From Kiloniellales bacterium (GTDB lineage Bacteria > Pseudomonadota > Alphaproteobacteria > Kiloniellales > JAKSBE01): a DNA stretch of 5,725 bases. The notes beneath the pieces are model-generated. The model had not been told where the DNA came from. It saw nothing but the letters and a program-made list of their open reading frames with translations, and did not search any database. The stretch spans positions 1-5,725 of the forward strand of contig JASJAL010000322.1 of NCBI GenBank assembly GCA_030067055.1, read 5' to 3'. This document shows positions 1 through 5,056 of the stretch, one piece after another. A program made the translations under genes and the position numbers. Every line of letters starts with the position of its first letter. The first letter of the stretch is position 1.

Positions 1-424
1 CGCGGTGGTGGGTCTGGTGGTTGAAGAAATGCCCCAGGGCCTGCCACAGCGGCATGGAGAGGTCCTTGGGCTTGACCAGGGTCCGGAAGTTCAGGTCGCC
101 GGCGATGGCCTCGGCGGTGAGGCCGCCGGTGTAGTTCTCGATCCGCGCGTCCTCGGCCTCGCGGGCGGTGCGCAGCTCGGCGAAATCGTCGAAGAGGATC
201 TGATCCAGGCTGGTCACGCCCGCCTCGAGCGCCTCGAAGCGCGACAGCCAGACCCGGTCGCCGACCAGGATGTGGTTCAAGGTACCGTGCAGCGAGCTGA
301 AGTAGGCCGCCGGCCGCGGGGTCCGGTAGGCGCCGTCGGGCAACTCGGCGGCCGCGTCGTAGACCAGCCCATTGGCCCAGGTGTTGTAGCGGGCGAAGGT
401 CTGGAAGTACTCGGGGCCCACCAT
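1..424 (-). CDS. DinB/YfiT-family metal-binding protein, C-terminus cut by window edge
   Basis: The first 141 residues are present and the frame is open to the left edge. The protein looks like a DinB/YfiT four-helix-bundle protein. This family binds a divalent metal through three histidines and includes thiol-dependent S-transferases, mycothiol-dependent maleylpyruvate isomerase and many uncharacterised members. Visible landmarks are an N-terminal helix rich in aromatic residues (YFQTFARYNTWAN, 6-18), His51 in the segment LNHILVGDRVWL, and the late NHQTHHR segment with His136 and His140. Together these give the H...HxxxH triad, and the usual RGQ that follows lies beyond the edge. The ATG at 424 is preceded by GAGGAGG at 440-434 with a 9-base spacer. 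It is the second gene of an operon: only 14 bases separate it from the glutathione S-transferase stop. The family call is firm; the substrate is unknown, and a damage-inducible role should not be assumed from the family name. Confidence 0.85.
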   Translation of the reverse strand, partial: MVGPEYFQTFARYNTWANGLVYDAAAELPDGAYRTPRPAAYFSSLHGTLNHILVGDRVWLSRFEALEAGVTSLDQILFDDFAELRTAREAEDARIENYTGGLTAEAIAGDLNFRTLVKPKDLSMPLWQALGHFFNHQTHHR

Positions 425-433
425 GGTCGCCGC

Positions 434-440
434 CCTCCTC
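434..440 (-). promoter_or_regulatory. Ribosome binding site of the DinB-family gene, overlapping the GST stop
   Basis: On the minus strand the sequence reads TGAGGAGGG. The TGA (441-439) is the GST stop codon, and the GAGGAGG that shares its bases is a near-perfect Shine-Dalgarno sequence 9 bases before the DinB ATG. This arrangement fixes the DinB start and suggests translational coupling. Confidence 0.8.
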
Positions 441-1038
441 AAAGCTCGGTGATCGGGATGTGTCCCGGCTGCCTCGCGACCCTTTCGAGCCAGGCCTGGA
501 TCCGCGGGAAGCGGTCCAGCTCGAAGCGGCCTTCCTCGGCGACGTGGGTGTAGGCGTAAAGCGCGACGTCGGCGATGGAGTAGCGCCCGCCGACGAAGAA
601 GTCCGCTTCGCCCAGGTGCCGCTCCATGACACCAAGTGCTTGGTAGCCGCGCTCCATGCGCGCCGGGATCTCCGCCGCCATCGCCTCCGCCTGGCCGGAG
701 AAGTGCCAGAAGCGGACCACGGCGACGTAGGGCTCGTGGCTGTACTGCTCGAAGAACATCCACTGCAGCACTTGCGCTTGCTTCAGCCTGTCCTCCGGCA
801 GGAAATTCGTGCCCAGGGCCAGGTAGAACAGGATCGCGTTGGACTCGGCGAGCCGGGTGCCGTCGTCCAGCTCGAGCAGGGGGATCCGGCCGTTCGGGTT
901 CTTGGCCAGGAAGTCCGGTGTCCGGGTCTCGCCCTTCAGGATGTCGAGCTCGATGCGCTGGTACGGGATGCCAAGCTGGTTCAGCAGCAGGCGGACCTTG
1001 TAGCCGTTGCCGGACTCGTGGAAGTCGTAGAGCCGCAT
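439..1038 (-). CDS. Glutathione S-transferase family protein
   Basis: This is a 199-residue protein of normal length for a cytosolic bacterial GST, an enzyme that conjugates or reduces substrates with glutathione. The N-terminal thioredoxin-fold half begins MRLYDFHESGNGYKVRLLL, so Ser9 is a candidate catalytic residue. It carries the cis-proline segment RIPLLEL (Pro53) and the glutathione-binding ESNAI (65-69). The all-helical C-terminal half contains YSIADVALYAY with the conserved N-capping box Ser154-x-x-Asp157, then FPRIQAWLERV near the end. A TTG at 1056 would add six residues, but the ATG at 1038 has GGAGGGG nine bases upstream and matches the usual family N-terminus, so I chose it. It is followed at once by the DinB-family gene. 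Substrate and physiological role cannot be read from the sequence; detoxification or a specific catabolic isomerase step are both possible. Confidence 0.93.
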   Translation of the reverse strand: MRLYDFHESGNGYKVRLLLNQLGIPYQRIELDILKGETRTPDFLAKNPNGRIPLLELDDGTRLAESNAILFYLALGTNFLPEDRLKQAQVLQWMFFEQYSHEPYVAVVRFWHFSGQAEAMAAEIPARMERGYQALGVMERHLGEADFFVGGRYSIADVALYAYTHVAEEGRFELDRFPRIQAWLERVARQPGHIPITEL

Positions 1039-1047
1039 GCGCGCACA

Positions 1048-1054
1048 CCCCTCC
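1048..1054 (-). promoter_or_regulatory. Ribosome binding site deciding the GST start
   Basis: GGAGGGG on the minus strand lies nine bases before the ATG at 1038. It rules out the in-frame TTG at 1056, because that codon would sit directly at the 5' side of the site itself. Confidence 0.7.
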
Positions 1055-1074
1055 AAGCCTCATCGGATCCCAGG

Positions 1075-1080
1075 CTTATA
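1075..1080 (-). promoter_or_regulatory. Candidate -10 element for the GST-DinB operon
   Basis: The minus strand reads TATAAG here, 36 bases before the GST start, and it is one of very few A/T-rich hexamers in a GC-rich gap. No good -35 hexamer lies 16-18 bases upstream, so this is only a candidate. The terminator between this gap and the DUF1127 gene makes an independent GST promoter likely somewhere in 1081-1167. Confidence 0.3.
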
Positions 1081-1167
1081 GCGCAAGGCGTGACGGCGGG
1101 CGCTTGAGTTTTGCTTGGGAGAGGGATGAGCGGAATTTGGCCGGGCGTGACCGCGTGCCGGAATCGA

Positions 1168-1197
1168 AACGGGCGCCCCCTTGCCGGGACGCCCGTT
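1168..1197 (-). terminator. Hairpin terminator downstream of the DUF1127 gene
   Basis: Read on the minus strand, AACGGGCG (1197-1190) and CGCCCGTT (1175-1168) form a perfect 8-bp stem. It is extended by three G-C pairs and one G-U wobble (1189-1186 with 1179-1176) around a six-base loop. The wobble pairs only in the minus-strand transcript, and the stem is followed by a short UUU, both of which favour that orientation. The U-tract is weak. The hairpin begins 30 bases after the DUF1127 stop and would separate that gene from GST-DinB. Confidence 0.6.
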
Positions 1198-1227
1198 CGT
1201 GTTCGACAAGGTCTTGCCGGCGGCGGA

Positions 1228-1431
1228 TCAGCAGCCGCCGCGGTCGATCCCGATGTCCTGGAGCAGGCGCCGGTCGCAGCCATTGAAGGCCCGGCGGTAG
1301 GCGCTCTCGCGGGCGGCGGAGGTCCCGATGCCGCTGGTCGCGGCGATGATGGCATCGGCGGCCCGGCGAACCAGGTCGCGCGCGGACAGGCCGGGGATGG
1401 TGCGGTCGGCGATGAAGGTGAGATCGGCCAT
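1228..1431 (-). CDS. DUF1127-type small protein
   Basis: This is a 67-residue basic protein. Its C-terminal half matches the DUF1127 pattern: arginine-rich RESAYRRAFNGCDRRLL (41-57), then QDIGIDR (58-64), the counterpart of the family's LxDIGLxR signature. DUF1127 proteins are common in alphaproteobacteria. Some characterised members bind RNA and affect small-RNA processing or stress and metabolic adaptation, but no specific role can be assigned here. The N-terminal half (residues 1-38) has an amphipathic, alanine-rich stretch with no recognised domain. The protein ends only three residues after the signature, with Gly-Gly-Cys, so the usual short tail is reduced. Cys52 and Cys67 are its only cysteines. 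The start is set by GGAGAG at 1442-1437, five bases before the ATG. The gene is monocistronic: a 191-base gap lies upstream and a hairpin terminator downstream. An in-frame upstream ATG at 1551 would give a 107-residue form but has no suitably spaced ribosome binding site. Confidence 0.8.
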   Translation of the reverse strand: MADLTFIADRTIPGLSARDLVRRAADAIIAATSGIGTSAARESAYRRAFNGCDRRLLQDIGIDRGGC

Positions 1432-1436
1432 AGCAG

Positions 1437-1442
1437 CTCTCC
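1437..1442 (-). promoter_or_regulatory. Ribosome binding site of the DUF1127 gene
   Basis: GGAGAG on the minus strand is separated from the ATG at 1431 by CTGCT. It supports the 67-residue start over the open upstream extension. Confidence 0.7.
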
Positions 1443-1464
1443 AAAGACGAGCCTGTCGCGGTCG

Positions 1465-1476
1465 CCAGGGCCCTGG
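1465..1476. repeat. Perfect 12-bp palindrome in the DUF1127 leader
   Basis: CCAGGGCCCTGG is its own reverse complement and ends 33 bases before the DUF1127 start codon. It could be a protein-binding site or part of a leader hairpin. In a GC-rich genome, chance occurrence is not excluded. Confidence 0.4.
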
Positions 1477-1498
1477 TTCCGGTGCAGGTCTTCCTGCG

Positions 1499-1528
1499 CA
1501 GATACGCCTCGTTGCGCCCGGACGCCAA
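1499..1528 (-). promoter_or_regulatory. Candidate promoter of the DUF1127 gene
   Basis: On the minus strand, TTGGCG (1528-1523) and TATCTG (1504-1499) are 18 bases apart, a weak match to a housekeeping promoter. It would give a leader of about 60 bases that contains the 12-bp palindrome. The spacing is acceptable but the -10 matches poorly, so the call is tentative. Confidence 0.25.
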
Positions 1529-1544
1529 TGCTGGTTTTTCTTAG

Positions 1545-1571
1545 GGGACATGCAAAAAAGGCATGCCTCCC
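1545..1571 (-). repeat. Imperfect inverted repeat with a T-rich loop between aminotransferase and DUF1127 genes
   Basis: On the minus strand, GGGA + CATGC pairs with GCATG + TCCC. This gives nine base pairs with a two-base GG bulge and the loop CTTTTTT. It contains the 8-bp palindrome GGCATGCC directly followed by six T residues, so a shorter hairpin plus U-tract could end aminotransferase transcription. It stands out as A/T-rich in a GC-rich gap. It starts 51 bases past the aminotransferase stop. Terminator or operator function is inferred. Confidence 0.35.
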
Positions 1572-1622
1572 GTTGAGGATTTGGCAAGGAAAACTGATGC
1601 GAACCGCGGCCTTCGGCGGGCC

Positions 1623-2822
1623 TCAGCGCAGCGCCGGCTCCAGGCGGTCGAGCGCGGCGGAGAGGGTCTCCGGGGTGGCGGCGAAGCAGAGCCTGAGGTG
1701 GCCCTCGCCGCCCGGCCCGAAGGCCGAGCCGGGGGCCAGGCCGACCTTGGCGGACTCGAGCAGCTCCTTGGCAAAAGCCATGGAGTCGGTCAGCCCCTCG
1801 ACCCGGAAGAAGGCGTAGAAGGCGCCCCGCGGCCGGGCCAGGCGGACTCGCGGCAGGGCAGCGAGCCGCTGATGGACCAGGTCGCCCGCGACGTGGCAGC
1901 GATCGATGAGCGATTGGGCGAAGGGCTCGCCCTGCTCGATCGCGGCGACCGCGCCGTGCTGCAGGAAGGGCGGCGCGCCCGAGAAGGAGAACTCGATCAA
2001 GCGGTCGAAGGTCTCCGCCATCGAGGGCGGATGGATCAGCCAGCCCAGGCGCCAGCCGGTCATGCACCAGGTCTTGGAGAAGGAGTTGACGACGATGACC
2101 GGATCCTCGGGCTCGATCAGGGTCAGCAGCGAGGGCGCGGTCGGCCGCTCGGCCGCCGGCCGGTCGTAGACGAAGCGGGTGTAGACCTCGTCCGAGATCA
2201 GCCAGATCCGCTTCTCGCGGCAGAACTCGAGCAGCGCCTTCTGGTCCTCCCCCGGCATGATCCAGCCGCTGGGGTTGCCCGGCGAGTTGACGAAGATCGC
2301 GCGGGTTTTTTCGCCGCAGGCCGCGAAGAGCCGGTCCATGTCCAGGTGGAATCCGCCTTCGGGCAGCGGCTCCAGGACGACGTCCACGTGGCGACCGCCG
2401 GCGATCTGCACCGCCGCGACGATGTTCGGCCAGACCGGGCCGACCACCACGACCTCGTCGCCGGGCCGAACGAAGGCCTGCAGCGCCAAGACGATCGCGG
2501 TCATGCCCGAGGTCGCGATCGAGATCCGCTCGGAGTCCATGGCGACGTCGTAGAGGTCCGCGGTGTAGCGGGCCAGGGCCTCGCAGAGCTGGGGAACGCC
2601 GCGCTTGCGCGGGTAGAAGGTCTCGCCGGCCTCCAGCGCCGCCGCGGCCGCCTTGCAGATGAAGTCCGGGGTCGGCTGGTCGCCCTCGCCGACCCACAGC
2701 GGGATGATGTCCTTGCGCCCCAGGCCGAGCTCGAAGACCTCGGCGATGCCCGAGTTGCCCAGGCTCTCGATCTCCGGCCGCAGGGCGGCGGGATAGAGCG
2801 GCGGCGTCGGTGTGTCGGGCAT
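1623..2822 (-). CDS. PLP-dependent aminotransferase, class I/II (fold type I)
   Basis: This 399-residue protein belongs to the aspartate-aminotransferase superfamily, which moves amino groups between an amino acid and a 2-oxo acid using pyridoxal phosphate. Visible residues are WVGEGD near the N-terminus (43-48), SGMTAI in the phosphate-binding region (105-110), a ring-stacking aromatic in GPVWPN (Trp131), NPSG (Asn183), and SDEVY (Asp211 for the pyridine nitrogen, Tyr214). NSFSKTW supplies the PLP lysine Lys250, GWRLGW gives Arg258, and HLRLCF supplies the carboxylate-binding Arg377. All key catalytic positions are present, so it should be active. I chose the ATG at 2822 because it gives a standard length, although only GGGG nine bases upstream serves as a ribosome binding site. 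A TTG at 2891 would add 23 low-complexity Gly/Pro/Ser residues. It follows the SDR gene on the same strand after 94 bases. The amino donor is not deducible; aspartate, alanine, methionine and aromatic amino acids all occur in this group. Confidence 0.92.
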   Translation of the reverse strand: MPDTPTPPLYPAALRPEIESLGNSGIAEVFELGLGRKDIIPLWVGEGDQPTPDFICKAAAAALEAGETFYPRKRGVPQLCEALARYTADLYDVAMDSERISIATSGMTAIVLALQAFVRPGDEVVVVGPVWPNIVAAVQIAGGRHVDVVLEPLPEGGFHLDMDRLFAACGEKTRAIFVNSPGNPSGWIMPGEDQKALLEFCREKRIWLISDEVYTRFVYDRPAAERPTAPSLLTLIEPEDPVIVVNSFSKTWCMTGWRLGWLIHPPSMAETFDRLIEFSFSGAPPFLQHGAVAAIEQGEPFAQSLIDRCHVAGDLVHQRLAALPRVRLARPRGAFYAFFRVEGLTDSMAFAKELLESAKVGLAPGSAFGPGGEGHLRLCFAATPETLSAALDRLEPALR

Positions 2823-2916
2823 GGGCGGCAACCCCGGACCTGAGGGCGAAAGACCAGCCTTGTCTCTGCCAGATCCCCCCAGCCCGGGCAACCCGAGTCC
2901 GCGCGGATTGCGCGCC

Positions 2917-3660
2917 TCAGGCCTCGAAGCCGCCGTCGACGTTGAGGGTCTCGCCGGTCACGAAACCTGCAGCCGGGCTGGCCAGGAAGGCGACCGCGTT
3001 GGCGACGTCCTCCGGCCGGCCGTAGTGGCCGAGCGGGATCATCGGGCCCAGGACCCCGGCCAGGTCCCCTTCCGCCGGGTTCATGTCGGTGTCGATCGGC
3101 CCCGGCTGGATCGCGTTGACCGTGATCTTCCGCGCCGCCAGATCGCGGGCCCAGGCCTTGGTGAAGCCGGCGACCGCGAACTTGCTCATGGAATAGAGCC
3201 CGAGCCCCGGCAGCGGCGCGCGCTGGCCGAAGATGCTGCCGATATTGATGATCCGCCCGCCCTCGGGCATGACCTCGGCGGCCGCCTTGGCGGCGAGGAA
3301 GACCGCCCTGATGTTGACATCGACGGTGGCGTCGAAATCGGCCTCTTCGGTCTCGCCGAGGGGGCCGCCGGCGAAGATTCCGGCGTTGTTGACCAGGACG
3401 TCCAGGCGTCCCAGTTGCGCGACCACCTTGGGCACCAGGGCCTTGATCTCCTCCGCCTTGGCCGCGTCGGCCTTGATAGCCATCGCCTCGACGCCCAGGT
3501 CGCGCAGGTCCGCGACCACGTTTTCGGCGGCCTCGGACGAGCTGGCGTAGGTGACCGCGACGTTGGCGCCCTCCTCGGCCAGGCGCTTCGCGATGGCGGC
3601 GCCGATGCCGCGGCTGCCGCCGGTGACCAGGGCCACCTTGCCCTCCAGTGTCTGCGTCAT
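2917..3660 (-). CDS. SDR family NAD(P)-dependent oxidoreductase (FabG/BdcA-like)
   Basis: This 247-residue classical short-chain dehydrogenase/reductase has a complete active site. The cofactor loop is TGGSRGIG (13-20), and the Arg17 position is often seen in NADP-preferring members. Further landmarks are Asp65, NNAG (91-94), catalytic Asn116, Ser142 (in IGSIFG), Tyr156 and Lys160 in YSMSK, then QPGPIDTDMNP (185-195) and the C-terminal VTGETLNVDGGFEA. The last two segments, together with MPEGGRI (131-137), resemble my memory of E. coli BdcA, an SDR linked to biofilm dispersal, more than FabG of fatty-acid synthesis; this needs a real alignment. The ATG at 3660 has GGGGAG seven bases upstream. 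The frame continues open to 3837, but that extension lacks conservation and would cross the divergent promoter region. The gene is divergent from ddl and may be co-transcribed with the aminotransferase downstream. The substrate is unknown. Confidence 0.93.
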   Translation of the reverse strand: MTQTLEGKVALVTGGSRGIGAAIAKRLAEEGANVAVTYASSSEAAENVVADLRDLGVEAMAIKADAAKAEEIKALVPKVVAQLGRLDVLVNNAGIFAGGPLGETEEADFDATVDVNIRAVFLAAKAAAEVMPEGGRIINIGSIFGQRAPLPGLGLYSMSKFAVAGFTKAWARDLAARKITVNAIQPGPIDTDMNPAEGDLAGVLGPMIPLGHYGRPEDVANAVAFLASPAAGFVTGETLNVDGGFEA

Positions 3661-3667
3661 TTCGGAT

Positions 3668-3673
3668 CTCCCC
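3668..3673 (-). promoter_or_regulatory. Ribosome binding site of the SDR gene
   Basis: GGGGAG on the minus strand, seven bases before the ATG at 3660, places the start at the conserved MTQTLEGKVALVTGG N-terminus rather than at upstream in-frame codons. Confidence 0.7.
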
Positions 3674-3688
3674 GGTGATCTTGGCGCC

Positions 3689-3709
3689 AGGCCGCGCAGT
3701 CTGCGGCCT
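3689..3709. repeat. Inverted repeat in the SDR leader region
   Basis: AGGCCGC and GCGGCCT are perfect 7-bp arms around a seven-base centre, GCAGTCT. An alternative inner pairing, CGCAG with CTGCG, is also possible. The element lies 29 bases upstream of the SDR start, between the start codon and the A/T-rich inverted repeat at 3759-3781. It may be an operator or a leader hairpin. High GC content raises the chance of accidental dyads. Confidence 0.4.
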
Positions 3710-3758
3710 CCCGAGGATGATGTCGAATGCAAAGGCGACCGAGGCAAGGCCATATGCG

Positions 3759-3781
3759 CCGAAAATTCGCCCCATTTTCGG
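3759..3781. promoter_or_regulatory. Perfect 8-bp inverted repeat in the SDR/ddl divergent region, candidate operator
   Basis: CCGAAAAT and ATTTTCGG are exact reverse complements separated by seven bases (TCGCCCC), giving a 23-bp dyad. It sits within the 204-base gap between the divergent SDR and ddl starts, 98 bases from the former and 83 from the latter. Arms containing AAAA/TTTT are unusual in this GC-rich DNA, and the size fits a site for a dimeric regulator. No regulator gene is in the window, so the binding protein and the controlled gene are inferred and unknown. Confidence 0.5.
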
Positions 3782-3864
3782 AGACACTGGAGGGGCGCAG
3801 GATCGCCCGTCCGCTTTCTCGATCCCTCCCCCCGCACGTCCTCCGAGAAAGGTCCCCCAAAGCC

Positions 3865-4956
3865 ATGTCCGAGACCAAATCCAAGCTACGGGTCGCCGTG
3901 CTCTTCGGCGGCCGTTCGGCAGAGCACGAAGTCTCGCTCCTCTCGGCGCGCAACGTCGCCGCCGCCCTGGCCGAGGCCGGCCACGAGGTCACCCTGGTCG
4001 GGATCGGCCGCAGCGGATGCTGGTACGTCGCCGAGGAGATCGCGACGCCGGCCGAGGCCAACTGCGCCACGACCCGGCAGCTGGCCGTCGTCCCCGGCGC
4101 CGGTCGCCAGGGGCTGCGAATGGCCGCGACCGGCAAGAACCTGGACCCGGTCGACGTGGTCTTTCCCGTTCTGCACGGGCCCTTCGGCGAGGACGGCACC
4201 ATGCAGGGCCTGCTGCGCTGCCTCGACCTGCCCTTCGTCGGCCCCTCGGTCCTGGGCTCGGCCGTGGCCATGGACAAGGACGTCGCCAAGCGGCTGCTCA
4301 CGGCCGCCGGCCTGCCGACCGCGCCCGGCGTGACCCTGCGCCGGACGTCGCCCGAGGACTTCGCGACCCTGTCCGGCAAGCTGCGCCCGCCGCTTTTCGT
4401 CAAGCCGGCCAATCTCGGGTCCTCGGTCGGGGTGACCCGGGCCGAGACCGAGGCCGAGTTCCAGGACGCCCTGGCCCTGGCCTTCCGCTACGACGCCAAG
4501 GTCCTGGTCGAGGAAGAGGTGAAGGGCCGGGAGATCGAATGCGCCGTGCTCGGCGGCGGCGAGATGGCCGCCTCCCTGCCCGGCGAGATCCTGCCCGCCG
4601 AATCGCACGGCTTCTACACCTACGACGCCAAGTACACCGACCCGGAGGGCGCCGGCCTCTTGGCCCCGGTCGAGCTGCCGCCCGAGACCACGCGCCGGGT
4701 CCAGGAGATGGCGGTCGCGGCGGCCCGGGCGCTCGACTGCGAGGGCATGGCCCGGGTCGACTTCTTCCTCAAGGACGATGGTGCGCTGGTGATCAACGAG
4801 ATCAACACCATCCCGGGCTTCACCGCGATCTCCATGTATCCCAAGCTCTGGGCGGCCAGCGGCCTGCCCCCGGCCACCCTGGTCGACCGCCTCCTGGCCC
4901 ACGCTCTGGCCCGCCATCAGCGCGAGCAGCGCCTGGAGGTCCTCCACGAGGTCTGA
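3865..4956 (+). CDS. ddl: D-alanine--D-alanine ligase
   Basis: This 363-residue cytoplasmic ATP-grasp enzyme joins two D-alanines for the peptidoglycan pentapeptide. Motifs in order: LFGGRSAEHEVSLLSARN (13-30) with Glu20; HGPFGEDGTMQG (104-115); MDK (136-138); FVKPANLGSSVGV (178-190) with the ATP-binding Lys180 and a Ser-Ser pair; YDAKYTD (253-259); RVDFF with Asp299; and INEINTIPGFT (310-320), where Glu312 and Asn314 complete the metal site. Tyr257 in the omega-loop position argues for D-Ala-D-Ala specificity and against the vancomycin-resistance type D-Ala-D-Lac ligases, which carry His there. The length fits DdlA-type enzymes (about 360 residues) rather than the shorter DdlB (about 306). 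I chose the ATG at 3865 by homology; the ribosome site is poor (AGAAAGG at 3846-3852, 12 bases away). The frame is open upstream to 3727 without conserved sequence. No cell-wall genes adjoin it here. Confidence 0.96.
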   Translation: MSETKSKLRVAVLFGGRSAEHEVSLLSARNVAAALAEAGHEVTLVGIGRSGCWYVAEEIATPAEANCATTRQLAVVPGAGRQGLRMAATGKNLDPVDVVFPVLHGPFGEDGTMQGLLRCLDLPFVGPSVLGSAVAMDKDVAKRLLTAAGLPTAPGVTLRRTSPEDFATLSGKLRPPLFVKPANLGSSVGVTRAETEAEFQDALALAFRYDAKVLVEEEVKGREIECAVLGGGEMAASLPGEILPAESHGFYTYDAKYTDPEGAGLLAPVELPPETTRRVQEMAVAAARALDCEGMARVDFFLKDDGALVINEINTIPGFTAISMYPKLWAASGLPPATLVDRLLAHALARHQREQRLEVLHEV

Positions 4957-5008
4957 GGTCGCTCCACCATCCGGCTGTCACTGCCTGGGCGCCTGTGGCC
5001 GTAGCCCG

Positions 5009-5040
5009 GTGCTGCGCAACGCTTCGCGCGATCGCAGCAC
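5009..5040. terminator. Hairpin between convergent ddl and cupin genes, possible bidirectional terminator
   Basis: GTGCTGCG (5009-5016) and CGCAGCAC (5033-5040) form a perfect 8-bp stem. The 16-base interior holds a small CGC-TTC-GCG hairpin. It lies in the 100-base gap between the ddl stop and the cupin stop, where a shared terminator would be expected. There is no U-tract on either side, so it may instead be a REP-like dyad or a remnant. Confidence 0.4.
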
Positions 5041-5056
5041 GATAACCGCGACCTGA

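Noticed and set aside
1126..1160. Plus-strand GGGAGAGGG followed by ATG, resembling a gene start
   Set aside because: The frame that follows runs antisense through the DUF1127 gene and gives a low-complexity product with no family signature.
1081..1227. Possible CcsR/cuckoo-type small RNA downstream of the DUF1127 gene
   Set aside because: Such RNAs carry CCUCCUCCC loops. Only a loose CCCTCTCCC occurs here on the minus strand, past the terminator and not in a hairpin loop.
1541..1564. Seven-codon leader ORF (MPFLHVP) upstream of the DUF1127 gene
   Set aside because: The GGAGG before its ATG is only one base away, too close for initiation, and no attenuator-type codon run is present.
1228..2697. 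Long minus-strand open frame running through the aminotransferase region into the DUF1127 gene
   Set aside because: Only its last 67 codons have a ribosome site and family signature. The rest is Arg/Gly/Pro-rich out-of-frame translation of the aminotransferase gene, typical of GC-rich DNA.
1563..2843. Long plus-strand open frame opposite the aminotransferase
   Set aside because: It is the antisense shadow of a gene with complete PLP-enzyme motifs. The product is low-complexity and has no recognisable domain or ribosome site.
2823..2916. Terminator between the SDR and aminotransferase genes
   Set aside because: Short stems such as CGGG-TTG-CCCG and CGCGC/GCGCG occur, but none is followed by a U-tract, so co-transcription remains possible.
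2812..3678. Plus-strand open frame opposite the SDR gene
   Set aside because: It is antisense to a complete SDR with catalytic Ser-Tyr-Lys, and the composition of its product is that of a GC-rich shadow frame.
3886..4947. Minus-strand open frame of about 350 codons opposite ddl
   Set aside because: It is a shadow of ddl, whose ATP-grasp motifs are all present on the plus strand. The antisense product matches no family I recognise.
3865..4956. Vancomycin-resistance type D-Ala-D-Lac ligase
   Set aside because: The omega-loop position carries Tyr257 (AKYTD) rather than the His of VanA-type enzymes, and no vanH or vanX gene lies nearby.
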